Origin: CAZAYB01 sp964489215
GTDB lineage: Bacteria > Planctomycetota > Phycisphaerae > Sedimentisphaerales > Anaerohalosphaeraceae
Direction: 5' to 3'
Length of the DNA stretch: 13,074 nucleotides
Assembly (NCBI GenBank): GCA_964489215.1
Contig: CAZAYB010000064.1
Coordinates: 1 to 13,074 of the forward strand
Each line of letters opens with the position of its first letter. Positions within the stretch are counted from its first letter, which is position 1. Both the position numbers and the translations under genes were made by a program. Positions 1-8,561 of the stretch are shown in pieces. A model generated the notes under the pieces. The model saw only the letters and a list, made by a program, of their open reading frames with translations. It made no database searches and was not told where the DNA came from.

Positions 1-926
1 ACCTGTGATAAGTAAACAAGTGCGCAGATGCCGAAAAAATATGGTATTAAAAAACGGATCAGAAACCCCACAGATGAAAATATATAAAGTTTGCGCACAG
101 TTTTGGTACTTTCTGCTGAGCATGCCCTTATAACAGCCGTCTGCCAGAAGGCACACCCAACAAGTCCAAGCATAAACATCCAAACAACATAACTGACTCC
201 AAAACCGCTTTCATTAAACGGGTCAAATCCGGAGGCCCCCCGGATTTCGTGAACAGTTTCGATTATATTCGTCCATCCGAGCGTCTTTATTGACAATATA
301 CATGCCAGCACAAGCGTAACCGAAAGCACAACAAACTGAATATAATCCAGAATAACAACTGAAACCATCCCGCCCAAAGTGGTATACAAAAGAACCATCG
401 CCAGCAGCACGGTCATAATAATCTTCAGTTCAAGTTGCGAATTTAAGCCGGTGATACCAGTTACAAAAAGTGAACCAGCCTTAAGAAACATCCCCATATT
501 AAGAATACCGGAAAAAGCGAGAATTATACCTCCTAATATCCTCACCCCTTTAGTAAAGCGTTTCTCGTAAAATTCGGGGATAGTCATTACATTATGCCTT
601 CTCAGCGGAACCACCACAAATCCTGTAAGTCCTACAAAAAGAGTGGCAATAGCCGCCGCGAAAGCTATATGAAAGGCTGCAAACCCGCCGGTAAAGCCTT
701 TCTGGGCGGCATACATTACTGTAATAAGCCCCATTTCGGTGCCAATCATAGTTGCGATTGCAAGGAAAGTCTTCAGACCTCTGCCTGCCACGATGAAATC
801 GGTCGCATTAGCGATATATTTCCTGATAGATACCCCTATGCCTACAATTATCAGTAGATATACAATGACAATTGCCCAGTCCAATCTGCTGAAATTTGTG
901 GTAAAATCCAATGTGGTAACGTCCAT
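1..926 (-). CDS. Sodium:solute symporter (SSS family), N-terminal 308 residues, cut by window edge
   Basis: The open frame begins at the ATG at 926-924 and runs off the left edge without a stop, giving 308 residues of a family that is usually 500-600 long. It is strongly hydrophobic, with about eight membrane segments in view, the first near residues 16-34. Family signs are 'DFIVAGRGL' at 43-51 after the first helix and 'YTTLGGMVSVVILDYIQ' near 181-197, matching the conserved SSS core next to the sodium site. The start is supported by GAAAGG about 11 bases upstream. SSS carriers bring sugars, sialic acids, amino acids or similar solutes across the inner membrane with Na+. Lying 100 bases downstream of two exported glycosidases, this one probably imports the sugar they release. 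That substrate is inferred from context only. No convincing terminator separates it from the gene before it, so co-transcription is plausible. Confidence 0.9.
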   Translation of the reverse strand, partial: MDVTTLDFTTNFSRLDWAIVIVYLLIIVGIGVSIRKYIANATDFIVAGRGLKTFLAIATMIGTEMGLITVMYAAQKGFTGGFAAFHIAFAAAIATLFVGLTGFVVVPLRRHNVMTIPEFYEKRFTKGVRILGGIILAFSGILNMGMFLKAGSLFVTGITGLNSQLELKIIMTVLLAMVLLYTTLGGMVSVVILDYIQFVVLSVTLVLACILSIKTLGWTNIIETVHEIRGASGFDPFNESGFGVSYVVWMFMLGLVGCAFWQTAVIRACSAESTKTVRKLYIFSSVGFLIRFLIPYFFGICALVYLSQ

Positions 927-1026
927 ATATTCAATTACCTTTCAAAAATATACCTGTCAGTTATTTATATTCGCAATATCTTACTAAAAAAAACAACTTA
1001 TGAAAACCCTTAAAATTATTTCAGGA

Positions 1027-4000
1027 TTAGAAACCTTCGTTATAAATATTATTAATTTCCGTTGAGCTTAGCTGACGTTTATATATTCGAAAATCAGCTA
1101 TATAACCTTTATATGCATAGAGGCCCGGTGAGTATGTGCCTATATAAAAAGCAGATGATTCGTTTGTCAACGAAAATGTTTTGCCTGTATCGCTGTGAAA
1201 AAGCTGGCCGTTTAAATAAATTTCCTGTATTCCTGTTGATGAATTCTTTGTAAATACCCAGTGATTCCAGTTATTTAATATGTCATCAGTTGAAGCTGCT
1301 TTATGTATTCGGTCACTGGGATAACCTGCATCCCAGAAAACGAGCATTGGTTCCTCATAACCTCCTTCTTCAAACGGCAAATGAACATTAATTAAATATG
1401 GGGCCCTGAAAATACTGTTCCGGATTGGATAGCCCGAATCTGTACCATACTGCCAAAGGCTCACTGTAATCTGAGTACTGAGATTATCCAAAATCTGACT
1501 CGGCACTTCTACATAATCATTATTCCCGTCAAACAATAACCCATCGCCTGCTGTCCAGTTGCCGCCGTTGTATAAAACTCCGTCGTAACCGTAACCGGAA
1601 AAATCATGTACTACCGACCCTGAGGTTTCATCAAATTTCCACCAGCCAAGCAAATCAACGTCAACAGGAACACCCCTTGTCTTAAACTGCCATACGTTAC
1701 CTTTGTATGTAACTCCGTCAGCGTTTTCATCAATACGCCAGTAATAAGTGGTTTCATTATTCAGCGGATCGGGTGTACCAGGTGAATAACTGGTTGTTGA
1801 AGCCGGTAATGTTGCCTTATGTTCCTGCGAAGTCGTCGTCGCGTTTGTGACAGCTGATAAAGAGGTCCCGAAATAAACTTCTTGAGATTGAGCTCCAGCA
1901 TCAGCGGACCAAGACAATGTCGGAGTAACACTTACTCCAAACTCTTCGTCATCCGGAACAGGGTCATAGGCCTGTGTTCTTTCAGAACTGCCAAATTGAA
2001 TTGAAGACAGTGAAATATTCTCAGGTGAAATAATCGCATTCGCATAAGCCGGCTTGGAACCGCCGGATTTACTTGTCCAGATCCATAAAGACATATCTTC
2101 ACAGTCAACACCGGAGGGGAATTGCAAAGATATGTTACTGACACCTTGGGAAAGCTGGACTTCAAGGAATCGCCAATGCTCATTGCTTTCAATGGCAGCA
2201 GCGGAAAAACCGCTGTCAGATGTGTGTGAAAAGAACACTTTGTTTTCATTGTTAACTGTAAAACTATAAGAAGGCATCGGAGGAGTTAAAGAGGAGTTTT
2301 CCAACACTACAAATAACTTGGTTAGCTCAGCGTTTGATGTGACCTGGGCCTGTAAATCCAGTTCGAGCCCACTGCCCAATGTCTGAGATGTCACCACCGA
2401 GAGCCCTTGACCAACTATTTCTTGAGCCAGAGGAAGTCCATTCAGATCTTGTCCGGTTTTGATCGATAATACAAGAGTTTCATATGGTGCCATGTCCACT
2501 TGCAGGTTATCACCATAACTCAAGCCATCACCGTATCTTCTGATTTCAGGATATAAACTTACAGCAGAAAGACCCGTATCTCCCGGAAAAATGCCCATAT
2601 TTTCATCAAGTGTAAGCGTATATGATTGCAGTTGAACCCAGGGATTTCGAAGTCCGACAATGCAGTCCGTATCTGAGTAGTGAGCATAACCATAAGGCGT
2701 TCGAGGCATTACAGCATCCGGGTTTAGTTCAGGAACCTGGCCGTTTTGCCATTCTGCGGGCAATAACACATTGGTCTTTTTCAAAACTGGCCAATTCTGC
2801 CTGCCCCATGAAAGGACGTCAGCGAGTTGCTCCCATCGTGTACTGTTCATATAAGAGGGATTCACGTAAAGAGGCAAAAACTGGTGTCCCCTCATTATTG
2901 ACGTGACAGCATCGTTTAACAACGGCTCAGAAGACTGGTGAATGATTCCAAGAACTTCCTGCTTTGATATTGGAGAAGATAAAAGTGCAGCACCCTGAAG
3001 GTTAAAGTAATCCCTTGCAGTTGTATAGCTCTCACGATACGTTGGGCATGGCACCCTGCCAGGCGGGCAATCATCGCCAAAGGTGCCTATCACAGAATCC
3101 ACATGAAACAGCCACCAGGGGCTGGCATTCCAGCCGAAACACGTTGTCTCTATCCATGCATCAGGGGAAACGTAATGAATAGCGTTAAAGAAATCGATTA
3201 TATCCTGAGTGAGGGTTTCGACTGAATAATCTCCCGTCAGGTGACCATGATTTGTTTCATTACAGCTTAGCAATAAACCATCTATTTTGAAATGTCTTTC
3301 ATTGTATGAATTTGTATAGTTTGCCATTTTATTGGTCATAGCCGACTTGTAATTTGGACCGCCGACGCACATGAAACCCGGTTGGTCCGGACCGTGGAGA
3401 AAATTGACTTCATAGCCGTTTTGATAAGCCCAATTTGTATCAAGTGCCGGCGCGTAAAAAACACTCGGAGACAACCATAACCCAAGATTCGAATTCATGC
3501 TCGCTGCCTTGTTAAAGATGTTGCCAAATCCCTGAGGAAACAGCGAAGTATTGTAATCCCAGATACTTTGAGGGTTGGACCAACCCAGATCAAGACAGAA
3601 CGTGTCAAGACTGACACCGTAAGTATCATGCAAATTACTCTTAAATGTTTCCATTAGATTGAGGATGTCATTTTCAGTATATGGATTGCCGTTGGTATAT
3701 GTCCACCAACTGTTGTAATTGACGTGGAACTGATCTGAAGCCGGGCTGTAGGATGTAATATACTCTTTAAACAACTCTCTTTCTTTTCCGGAATCCGTCA
3801 AACCGTAAACAGCTTTTCGTGTTTCATACCATTGATTTGCCGACATCTCAAGAGCCGGCCTGTGAGCCAGAACTGCATTATTCAGCTCTACTCTTGTCTT
3901 TGAAACAGGATATTCAACCCCCAGGAAAAAGCTGTCAATAAAAATCGGGTAGCTTTGCCCAGACATCCACCAGTAATTTTCAGTTATAATTTCTGGATCC

Positions 4001-4575
4001 CGGCCAGATATATCAATACGGTCAAGTTCAACATCGTATAATATTCTTGTACCGGAAGTCTGGTTTATTCGAACCTGGGCCCACTTACGCAAAATTGATT
4101 CGGAACCGCTCCATTGAAGCTGCAATTTTACATCTACCGTTGTTGAGGCCGAAAGGTTATATGAAGGATAACTAACCTCAACAATGGAACCTTTTTGTAG
4201 TACACCGTTAATACTTTGGGGATTAGTTGTGGGAATAGTGGTACCATCAATTTTAATCGGTGGCCTTTTAATCGAAACATCTATCTGTTTGCCGTTATTT
4301 TTTACAACAATTTTATCCGTTGTAAACTCAAATTCGATCGATTTTTGCCACAAATCCACAGAGTTGCAGAAATCATTCAGATCCACTTCAAAGTTACGGT
4401 CAGTATCATGTCCGCTGCACCAGAAATCCGCTGTATCACAGTCGGCACTGAGCCAGTAAGATGCGAATTCAACAAGCAAATTCATATCAATCTGGTCTTG
4501 TGCAATGGCAGCAGGAATTAAACCGAAAATTACAATAACTATCACAAAGAATATCTTCTTCTTAACAAAATTCAT
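1027..4575 (-). CDS. Secreted clan GH-D-like glycosidase with N-terminal dockerin-like, Ig-like and LamG modules
   Basis: 1182 residues. A signal peptide (about 1-25, ending AIA-Q) is followed by a dockerin-like segment at 29-76, whose Ca-loop reads D57-x-D59-x-N61-x-E63-V64-x-x-x-D68. A beta-rich domain (about 78-300) leads into a TIM-barrel-like core. That core has D329 in 'LDLGW', 'FPQGF' and 'LGLWLSP' (344-350), 'HFKIDG' with nucleophile candidate D432, and 'GDD' (500-502) with acid/base candidates D501/D502. This order matches GH36/GH27-type enzymes, which usually act on alpha-galactosides. A beta-sandwich follows to about 715, then a less clear beta-rich region, an Ig/FnIII-like module (869-966, 'YYWRIDE') and a LamG domain (973-1180). 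The start has AAGGGA six to seven bases upstream. The gene begins 17 bases after the stop of its paralogue, so the two are almost surely one transcript. The specificity (alpha-galactosidase, alpha-N-acetylgalactosaminidase or other) is not settled. Confidence 0.85.
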   Translation of the reverse strand: MNFVKKKIFFVIVIVIFGLIPAAIAQDQIDMNLLVEFASYWLSADCDTADFWCSGHDTDRNFEVDLNDFCNSVDLWQKSIEFEFTTDKIVVKNNGKQIDVSIKRPPIKIDGTTIPTTNPQSINGVLQKGSIVEVSYPSYNLSASTTVDVKLQLQWSGSESILRKWAQVRINQTSGTRILYDVELDRIDISGRDPEIITENYWWMSGQSYPIFIDSFFLGVEYPVSKTRVELNNAVLAHRPALEMSANQWYETRKAVYGLTDSGKERELFKEYITSYSPASDQFHVNYNSWWTYTNGNPYTENDILNLMETFKSNLHDTYGVSLDTFCLDLGWSNPQSIWDYNTSLFPQGFGNIFNKAASMNSNLGLWLSPSVFYAPALDTNWAYQNGYEVNFLHGPDQPGFMCVGGPNYKSAMTNKMANYTNSYNERHFKIDGLLLSCNETNHGHLTGDYSVETLTQDIIDFFNAIHYVSPDAWIETTCFGWNASPWWLFHVDSVIGTFGDDCPPGRVPCPTYRESYTTARDYFNLQGAALLSSPISKQEVLGIIHQSSEPLLNDAVTSIMRGHQFLPLYVNPSYMNSTRWEQLADVLSWGRQNWPVLKKTNVLLPAEWQNGQVPELNPDAVMPRTPYGYAHYSDTDCIVGLRNPWVQLQSYTLTLDENMGIFPGDTGLSAVSLYPEIRRYGDGLSYGDNLQVDMAPYETLVLSIKTGQDLNGLPLAQEIVGQGLSVVTSQTLGSGLELDLQAQVTSNAELTKLFVVLENSSLTPPMPSYSFTVNNENKVFFSHTSDSGFSAAAIESNEHWRFLEVQLSQGVSNISLQFPSGVDCEDMSLWIWTSKSGGSKPAYANAIISPENISLSSIQFGSSERTQAYDPVPDDEEFGVSVTPTLSWSADAGAQSQEVYFGTSLSAVTNATTTSQEHKATLPASTTSYSPGTPDPLNNETTYYWRIDENADGVTYKGNVWQFKTRGVPVDVDLLGWWKFDETSGSVVHDFSGYGYDGVLYNGGNWTAGDGLLFDGNNDYVEVPSQILDNLSTQITVSLWQYGTDSGYPIRNSIFRAPYLINVHLPFEEGGYEEPMLVFWDAGYPSDRIHKAASTDDILNNWNHWVFTKNSSTGIQEIYLNGQLFHSDTGKTFSLTNESSAFYIGTYSPGLYAYKGYIADFRIYKRQLSSTEINNIYNEGF

Positions 4576-4592
4576 AACTGTCCCTTCTTATT

Positions 4593-7556
4593 TCAATACA
4601 AAACAGCATCAGCAATATTGGCATGGTCGCTTTCAATCCCGTTACCTCCGTCGGTAATAATAAGCTTTAACCTTTCTGCATTGGCTATGTCAATATCAAC
4701 GAACTTCGCGGGCGTATCAGCCTTCATCAACCCGCTGTCAAACTTTTTCTTACCGTCAGCGTACACTTCAAAACTAACCGTACCGTTGCTTGCCCCGTCA
4801 ACTCCGACCCACGCAGTAAATCTTTCGTATTTACCATCGAGTGCATAAACAATCTCACCATCAGAATGTGTCCCAAGCCCCCGACGATACTTTTTGCCCT
4901 TAATAGTTAAAGGCTTTTTCCAGACACTTTGATTTTTCCTGAGTTTCCCCCAGCCCTGACTTGAACTGACAGGCTCAATACTGTCAAGATATATGCCTTC
5001 GATCTCTTTTACAGGAAAGGGTTTGCTCTCCGTCTCGCTGATTGCCGCCGGGTCAATGATATCGCTGACCATCTCGGAATCGAAATAAACTCTTTCCGGA
5101 CTCGGCAGGGCGTTACGGTAATCATCTTTCGTAAATTCTTTGAAGTCTTTATACGACAACGCCCATACTGTAAGTTTTGCCTTATCGGCAGGGAAATAAA
5201 GACTCGCCTCAACATGGTTATTATTAGCTGGAAGCTCAGCGATCATAAACATCCATTTACCAGGTTCCGGCAATCCAGTCGCAACCCACGCACCTTCACT
5301 CCCTGTCGTTTGAAATTCTTCTTGTTGCCCGTTAATTCTAAGCTCATACTGCGGAGCCTCAATATTATCCTCCGATTCAACCAGGACAACTAACTGACAC
5401 TTTTCATCGTTAACTGATATTTGCGCTTCTATTTCCAGCTCGACAGCCTCATCTGCATCTCCTACAAGAGAAGTCCAGTTCTTACCATAAGCCTCTTTGA
5501 TATCCGTAAATACTATTTTTTTAANNNNNNNNNNACATTCAAGTTGATTGTCAATAATTGCGTTCGCTTGATCTGGATCTAGCCCGGCTAAGCTGTTTGT
5601 AAATTCCAGAACAACAGTTTCATAAGGAGCAAGTTTCAAATTCACAGTATCACCGTATCTTAAATTTGATGCGTAATGTCTAACCTGTGGATAAACACTG
5701 ACCGCAAAAAAGCCTTGCATTTTCTTATCAAACCCGATTGATTCATCAAGCTTTAATGAATAACTCTGTACATCGATCCACGGATTTCGCAAATGAACCA
5801 AACCTTTTTTCGAATTGAAATGCGAATAACCATACACTTCCTTCGGCATTGTCCCCGCATTGCTTAGTCTGGGCATTGTTTTGCCGTCCTGCCACGACTC
5901 AGGCAGTATCACCTTGGTATTCTCAAGAACTTTGGAGTTATCTTTGGCCCATCCTATAAGCTCAGCAGTTTGATGCCATCTAAGCTCGTTCATATACTTT
6001 GGATTCACATATAAGGGTACAAACATATGCCCTCGCATAATCACCGTAACGGCGTCATTTAATAGGGGCTCGTCCGTCTGGTGAATAACACCCAAAACTT
6101 CCTGTGCGTTGTCCGGCACGGGGAAAATCGCTGCCCCCTGAAGGCTAAAATAATCCCTTGCCGTTGTATAGCTTTCTCGATAAACAGGACAGGGTATCCT
6201 TCCAAAAGGTGCATCATCGCCGTGCATACCGATCGCAGAATTTACATGAAACAGCCACCACGGACTCGGGTTACCGAAACATGTTGTCTCAAACCAAATA
6301 TCCGGCGCAACTTTGCGTATCGCCTGCCATGCTTTTATGCCCCCCATTGCAATTTGCTCGCTCGAAAGCTCGCCGGGTAAATGCCCGTGATCTTCCGCAG
6401 GGCAGGTAAGGTAATATCCGTCGAACTTGATATGACGAATACCGAATTTAGACACCATATCAACCAGGCTCTCCCGAAATTTCGTACTGTATTTCTCGCC
6501 GCCCATGCAGCATATTTTAGGCCTGCGGTCACCCCACTGTATGGTCATTGTCTCATAGCCTTTTTTCTCTGCTATGTCGTTGTCAAAAGAAGCAGGAGAG
6601 TAAAAATTGCTCGGAGATATCCATAAACCAAGATTGCCTTCCATCCTGCCGATTTTTTTCTGGATATTACTGAAACCGTCCGGGAACATTTCTTTATCAA
6701 TTTCCCAGACCTCATTTTTTGTTGACCACCCAAGGTCGATCGCAAATGTATCAAAGCTGATACCATAAGGCTTGTACAGATTTTGCTCGAAAACATCCAT
6801 CAGCTTCATAATCTCTTCTTCAGTATAAGGAACCGACGATGTCCACCAGCTGTTATAATTCAGATGGAAACCCTTAGGCTCGGGCCTGTTGTCAGATACG
6901 TACCCCAAAAAAGTTTCCCGTTCCTTACCTTTTTCAGCAAACCCGCAAATCATTTTACGACTTGTAAAACTCTCTCCCTGCAAGAGTTTAACCCCAGGCC
7001 TGTGACCCAGTAGGACATTATCATTTTCAACCCGGGTAGAGGATACAGGAAATTCGATACCCAGATAATAATTATCAATAAAAGCAGGATAACTCTGCGG
7101 AGGAGTACCGGCCAAACGTTCATGGAGCCTGGTCTTTTCAAATTTGTCAATTACAACTTCTTCGATTACCAAAGATTTATTTGAATCAGTGGAAAGTTTT
7201 ATCCATTTTCTTAGAGCCCGTTCCTTAACGCTCGGCTCAATACAGCCTGTTACTTCTAAAGTCGAACCATCCTCAAGTTTCACAGGCTCATAATCAAGAA
7301 CATAAACGTTTTCGTTTTTATTGATCTTCACGGGCTTTTTGCCGCCGGGATAAAAGTTACTCGATATCCTTAAATCCGGACTGTTCAAAGTAACCGGAAC
7401 ATCCTGATACCCTTCGATAATAATCCCTGCCTCTTTGTCAATCGTCATTTCCGGCGTCTCCTGCGGTTCGCATCCCACAAAAAGACATAACAAAAATACA
7501 GATACAAGCGTCAAAAAGAAAAGACCCATTCCAGATTCCCTGCTCTTAAAATCCAT
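4593..7556 (-). CDS. Lipoprotein clan GH-D-like glycosidase with C-terminal NPCBM domain
   Basis: 987 codons including four unknown ones at an assembly gap. The N-terminus has a charged start, a hydrophobic stretch and a lipobox-like 'LFVGC' with C29 as the probable lipidated residue, followed by E30, so it is likely a membrane-anchored lipoprotein. The catalytic core parallels the downstream paralogue: D274 in 'IDLGW', 'LGLWISP' (309-315), 'HIKFDG' with nucleophile candidate D379, and 'GDD' with D447/D448. Regions 426-580 of the two proteins are highly similar. Residues about 853-987 form a clear NPCBM (novel putative carbohydrate-binding) domain with 'GLGTHSDGEIVYAL' and a closing 'HANIADAVLY'. 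The ATG at 7556 has AAGGA ten bases upstream and keeps K4/R6 for the signal. A second ATG at codon 10 also has a purine-rich leader but would lose those charges. The enzyme probably trims non-reducing ends of a polysaccharide at the cell surface; the substrate is unknown. Confidence 0.85.
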   Translation of the reverse strand: MDFKSRESGMGLFFLTLVSVFLLCLFVGCEPQETPEMTIDKEAGIIIEGYQDVPVTLNSPDLRISSNFYPGGKKPVKINKNENVYVLDYEPVKLEDGSTLEVTGCIEPSVKERALRKWIKLSTDSNKSLVIEEVVIDKFEKTRLHERLAGTPPQSYPAFIDNYYLGIEFPVSSTRVENDNVLLGHRPGVKLLQGESFTSRKMICGFAEKGKERETFLGYVSDNRPEPKGFHLNYNSWWTSSVPYTEEEIMKLMDVFEQNLYKPYGISFDTFAIDLGWSTKNEVWEIDKEMFPDGFSNIQKKIGRMEGNLGLWISPSNFYSPASFDNDIAEKKGYETMTIQWGDRRPKICCMGGEKYSTKFRESLVDMVSKFGIRHIKFDGYYLTCPAEDHGHLPGELSSEQIAMGGIKAWQAIRKVAPDIWFETTCFGNPSPWWLFHVNSAIGMHGDDAPFGRIPCPVYRESYTTARDYFSLQGAAIFPVPDNAQEVLGVIHQTDEPLLNDAVTVIMRGHMFVPLYVNPKYMNELRWHQTAELIGWAKDNSKVLENTKVILPESWQDGKTMPRLSNAGTMPKEVYGYSHFNSKKGLVHLRNPWIDVQSYSLKLDESIGFDKKMQGFFAVSVYPQVRHYASNLRYGDTVNLKLAPYETVVLEFTNSLAGLDPDQANAIIDNQLECXXXXKKIVFTDIKEAYGKNWTSLVGDADEAVELEIEAQISVNDEKCQLVVLVESEDNIEAPQYELRINGQQEEFQTTGSEGAWVATGLPEPGKWMFMIAELPANNNHVEASLYFPADKAKLTVWALSYKDFKEFTKDDYRNALPSPERVYFDSEMVSDIIDPAAISETESKPFPVKEIEGIYLDSIEPVSSSQGWGKLRKNQSVWKKPLTIKGKKYRRGLGTHSDGEIVYALDGKYERFTAWVGVDGASNGTVSFEVYADGKKKFDSGLMKADTPAKFVDIDIANAERLKLIITDGGNGIESDHANIADAVLY
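5525..5534. other. Run of 10 N: assembly gap inside the lipoprotein glycosidase gene
   Basis: Ten undetermined bases interrupt the coding sequence at codons 675-678, between '...NQLEC' and 'KKIVF...'. The frame is kept on both sides, and both sides match the expected paralogue layout, so this is a sequencing or scaffolding gap and not a natural break. Whether the true missing length is ten bases cannot be told. Confidence 0.97.
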
Positions 7557-7583
7557 TTTATATACATCCTTAAAATGACAGTT

Positions 7584-7599
7584 AGAAAATATATTTTCT
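7584..7599. promoter_or_regulatory. 16-bp perfect palindrome in the leader of the glycosidase pair; candidate operator
   Basis: AGAAAATATATTTTCT is its own reverse complement. It lies 28 bases before the ATG of the lipoprotein glycosidase and just downstream, in the direction of transcription, of the hairpin at 7612-7646. A dyad of this size at such a place could be an operator, and its TATATT core could also act as a -10 element on the minus strand. A ROK protein is encoded at the head of the same cluster, and known ROK repressors such as NagC bind AT-rich dyads. The link is inference. AT-rich palindromes also arise by chance. Confidence 0.35.
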
Positions 7600-7611
7600 G
7601 TAGATAAAGAA

Positions 7612-7646
7612 GGAGAGGACGATTTGCTTTCAAATGCGCCCTCTCC
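7612..7646 (-). terminator. Strong hairpin after the LamG/PEP-CTERM gene; probable intrinsic terminator or processing hairpin
   Basis: Read on the minus strand, GGAGAGG pairs with CCTCTCC. The stem continues through a G-T wobble, C-G and G-C, then a single-base bulge, then ATTTG with CAAAT, closing on an AAAG tetraloop. That is about 15 pairs. A pyrimidine-rich tail, TTCTTTATCTA, follows. It starts 33 bases past the stop of the LamG/PEP-CTERM gene. The tail is not a pure T-run, so it may be a leaky terminator or an mRNA-stabilising hairpin that sets different levels for the surface proteins and the enzymes. Confidence 0.65.
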
Positions 7647-7678
7647 ATGATTCTAATCAACTAAAGAAGAAGTTAAAT

Positions 7679-8476
7679 TCAGCTTCTTTTTCTCTTCAGG
7701 GCCATAAGACCGCCAAAACCAAGCAAAGCGACAGTCATCGGCTCTGGAACATTGTAAAGTTCTACAACATCAGCTTCACTAAGCGCACGGTTATAAACTC
7801 TGAAATCATCCATTTTCCCTACGAAATCAGGCATATTGCCCAAACCGCCAATTGCAAAATCAGTGGAGGTAACATAACCGTTATGCGTAGTTGTGCTTCC
7901 AGCCAGTACACCATCAATATAAATTTTCATTCCTACGCCATATTCTCCTACGAGGGTATAATGGTGCCAATTCCCGAAATCACCCGGAGCAGTGGCTCTG
8001 GCACCGTAGAGCCCGTCATAAAACAGTGTGTTGTCATAATAGCCATGATGCGCTCTTACATTTGGGTAACCAGTGGCGGTGGTAGAGTCCACGGTCGAAG
8101 AGAGAAAATAACCCCAACCATAATCATGATTCTTAGCCCAATAGCTGATAGTCTGATTCCAGTCACTGGTTCCTGAGCCAACTGAAGCGTTCATAACTGC
8201 ATCGGGGATGTCAATATGCGTTGTACCCCAAATCATATTGAACTCAGCTACATTTCCTCTTTCACTGTCGTCACGGATAAATACATCTATCACTCCGCTG
8301 CCCTCTTCAGTGCCAACACCGTGCTGACCATTACCGCTGACGTCGGTAACTGTCGTTAATTGCGTGTCCGGTGTACCTTCGAAATCATAATGGACCTGAA
8401 GCCCGGTTACTATGTCAGCCGAAACCATTCCGGCAAACAAAAATCCAACCAACATTAAAAATACGTACTTCTTCAT
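7679..8476 (-). CDS. Secreted LamG-domain protein with PEP-CTERM sorting tail
   Basis: 265 residues. A signal peptide spans about 1-20 (MKKYVF..., cleavage near VSA-D). A single LamG/concanavalin-like jelly roll fills about 28-240, opening with 'VHYDFEG' and 'DVSGNGQHG' and ending 'KMDDFRVYNRALSEADV'. The tail at 243-265 is a classic PEP-CTERM signal: 'VPEP', a short hydrophobic helix 'MTVALLGFGGLMAL' and a basic end 'KRKRS'. PEP-CTERM proteins are exported and then processed by an exosortase, usually in organisms with exopolysaccharide. No exosortase gene is in the window. The start has GGAGG eight bases upstream (8485-8489). It sits between hairpins at 8562-8585 and 7612-7646, so it may be its own small transcription unit inside the cluster. 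The likely role is binding polysaccharide or helping build the cell-surface matrix; no catalytic motif is seen. Confidence 0.88.
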   Translation of the reverse strand: MKKYVFLMLVGFLFAGMVSADIVTGLQVHYDFEGTPDTQLTTVTDVSGNGQHGVGTEEGSGVIDVFIRDDSERGNVAEFNMIWGTTHIDIPDAVMNASVGSGTSDWNQTISYWAKNHDYGWGYFLSSTVDSTTATGYPNVRAHHGYYDNTLFYDGLYGARATAPGDFGNWHHYTLVGEYGVGMKIYIDGVLAGSTTTHNGYVTSTDFAIGGLGNMPDFVGKMDDFRVYNRALSEADVVELYNVPEPMTVALLGFGGLMALKRKRS

Positions 8477-8561
8477 AATTTACTCCTCCATAAAAGAGTT
8501 AATAAATATTTAACACTACTTACATTTCGTGTTTATACACAACATTAGTTTTCCTCAAAAT

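Noticed and set aside
594..857. Plus-strand open frame over the symporter gene
   Set aside because: It is the antisense of a clear SSS transporter frame and has no family-like sequence or ribosome site.
986..1023. Terminator between the second glycosidase and the symporter
   Set aside because: There is a run of eight T on the minus strand, but the only stem before it is five weak AT-rich pairs (1001-1005 with 1019-1023) with a long loop.
2622..2906. Plus-strand open frame inside the second glycosidase
   Set aside because: It is a shadow of the conserved glycosidase core on the other strand, low in recognisable features.
1027..4575. True cellulosome component
   Set aside because: The dockerin-like segment is of the degenerate planctomycete kind, and no cohesin or scaffoldin is in the window.
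4593..7556. Frameshifted pseudogene
   Set aside because: Apart from the 10-N gap the frame is intact and all catalytic motifs are present.
8498..8514. Inverted repeat GTTAA-N7-TTAAC before the PEP-CTERM gene
   Set aside because: Only five paired bases in an AT-rich leader; not better than chance and unlike the palindrome at 7584-7599.
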